Assembly: GCF_001310085.1 (NCBI RefSeq)
Contig: NZ_CP012643.1
Coordinates: forward strand, 2,015,001 to 2,079,000
DNA from: Rufibacter tibetensis
Lineage (GTDB): Bacteria; Bacteroidota; Bacteroidia; Cytophagales; Hymenobacteraceae
Direction: 5' to 3'
Length of the DNA stretch: 64,000 nt
The notes under the pieces were generated by a model that ran no database searches, was not told where the DNA came from, and saw nothing but the letters and a program-made list of their open reading frames with translations. Both the position numbers and the translations under genes were made by a program. Positions 63,867 to 64,000 of this stretch are shown in pieces (position 1 is the first letter of the stretch; each line of letters opens with the position of its first letter).

Positions 63867-64000
63867 TTATCTGATTGTAGCCGGCGTGGCGGTTGTAGTA
63901 GTAGCAGGTTGTTGCCCCGGCGTTGGCGTTGCTGTGGCAGGCTCCTCAATCAGTTCCAACCCATATTCTTTGCCTTTGACCAAGGTTGGAACGCCTTTCT
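63867..64000 (-). CDS. C-terminal end of a protein (partial)
   Basis: The minus-strand frame entering from the right edge reads VPTLVKGKEYGLELIEEP, then a Pro/Thr/Ala-rich tail to a TAA at 63867. About 44 residues are visible. The tail looks like a flexible linker or C-terminus of an envelope protein. The family cannot be told from this part. Confidence 0.5.
   Translation of the reverse strand, partial: KGVPTLVKGKEYGLELIEEPATATPTPGQQPATTTTATPATIR

Overview
The window looks like a chromosome segment from a Bacteroidota bacterium of the Cytophagales, most like the Hymenobacteraceae (Rufibacter or Pontibacter type). The signs are a SusC/SusD pair, a type IX secretion C-terminal sorting domain, a DUF4270 lipoprotein, a bacterial heptaprenylglyceryl/geranylgeranylglyceryl phosphate synthase, a GH3-family protein, several promoters of the form TAnnTTTG, and the near absence of Shine-Dalgarno sequences. 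The genus is an inference.

Bases 1 to about 10,030 are an AT-rich integrated island. Its right end is a 3' fragment of a tRNA-Phe gene (9970-10030) followed by the tRNA's own terminator, and a tyrosine integrase (8728-9876) points away from it. The left end and the intact tRNA lie outside the window. The cargo is a two-gene Hachiman anti-phage system (hamA nuclease, hamB helicase), preceded by a 79-nt nested palindrome and two tiny membrane ORFs. It also holds a lone umuD, a STAS-like gene, small hypothetical genes, a frameshifted DNA/RNA endonuclease, an XRE regulator and a TPR-like gene. Three of these (umuD, STAS-like protein, endonuclease) have relatives elsewhere in the window.

Bases 10-22 kb carry a SusC/SusD pair followed by two large sortilin-like (VPS10/Asp-box) secreted proteins. 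Bases 22.5-26 kb carry umuD-umuC, a STAS-like gene, an H-NOX nitric-oxide sensor and another STAS-like gene, all on one strand. Bases 26-34 kb are accessory: a secreted protein, a cupin, a T9SS-exported polysaccharide deacetylase, two convergent HNH nucleases, a diadenylate-cyclase-like (DAC) protein and the intact endonuclease.

Bases 34-64 kb are largely housekeeping. They include a membrane DnaJ-TPR protein, a holin-like/GGGP synthase operon, an AraC regulator, acyl-CoA dehydrogenase, a zinc metallopeptidase, rfaE2, a flippase-like protein, panD and panC, a short glycogen-synthase-like protein with DUF4270 and glmS, a DUF1800/DUF1501 pair, RidA, YihY, gltX, an AIM24-like protein, cytochrome c, GH3, lptB and a GH25 lysozyme.

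The strongest unexplained signal is a family of about 30-bp intergenic palindromic repeats. I counted thirteen copies between 22 and 64 kb, often next to terminators, and none in the island. Other points worth checking are the operator-like inverted repeat shared by both umuD promoters, the umuDC/STAS/H-NOX cluster, the DAC gene with neighbouring nucleases, and the palindrome before hamA. No rRNA, complete tRNA, CRISPR array or insertion sequence was found.
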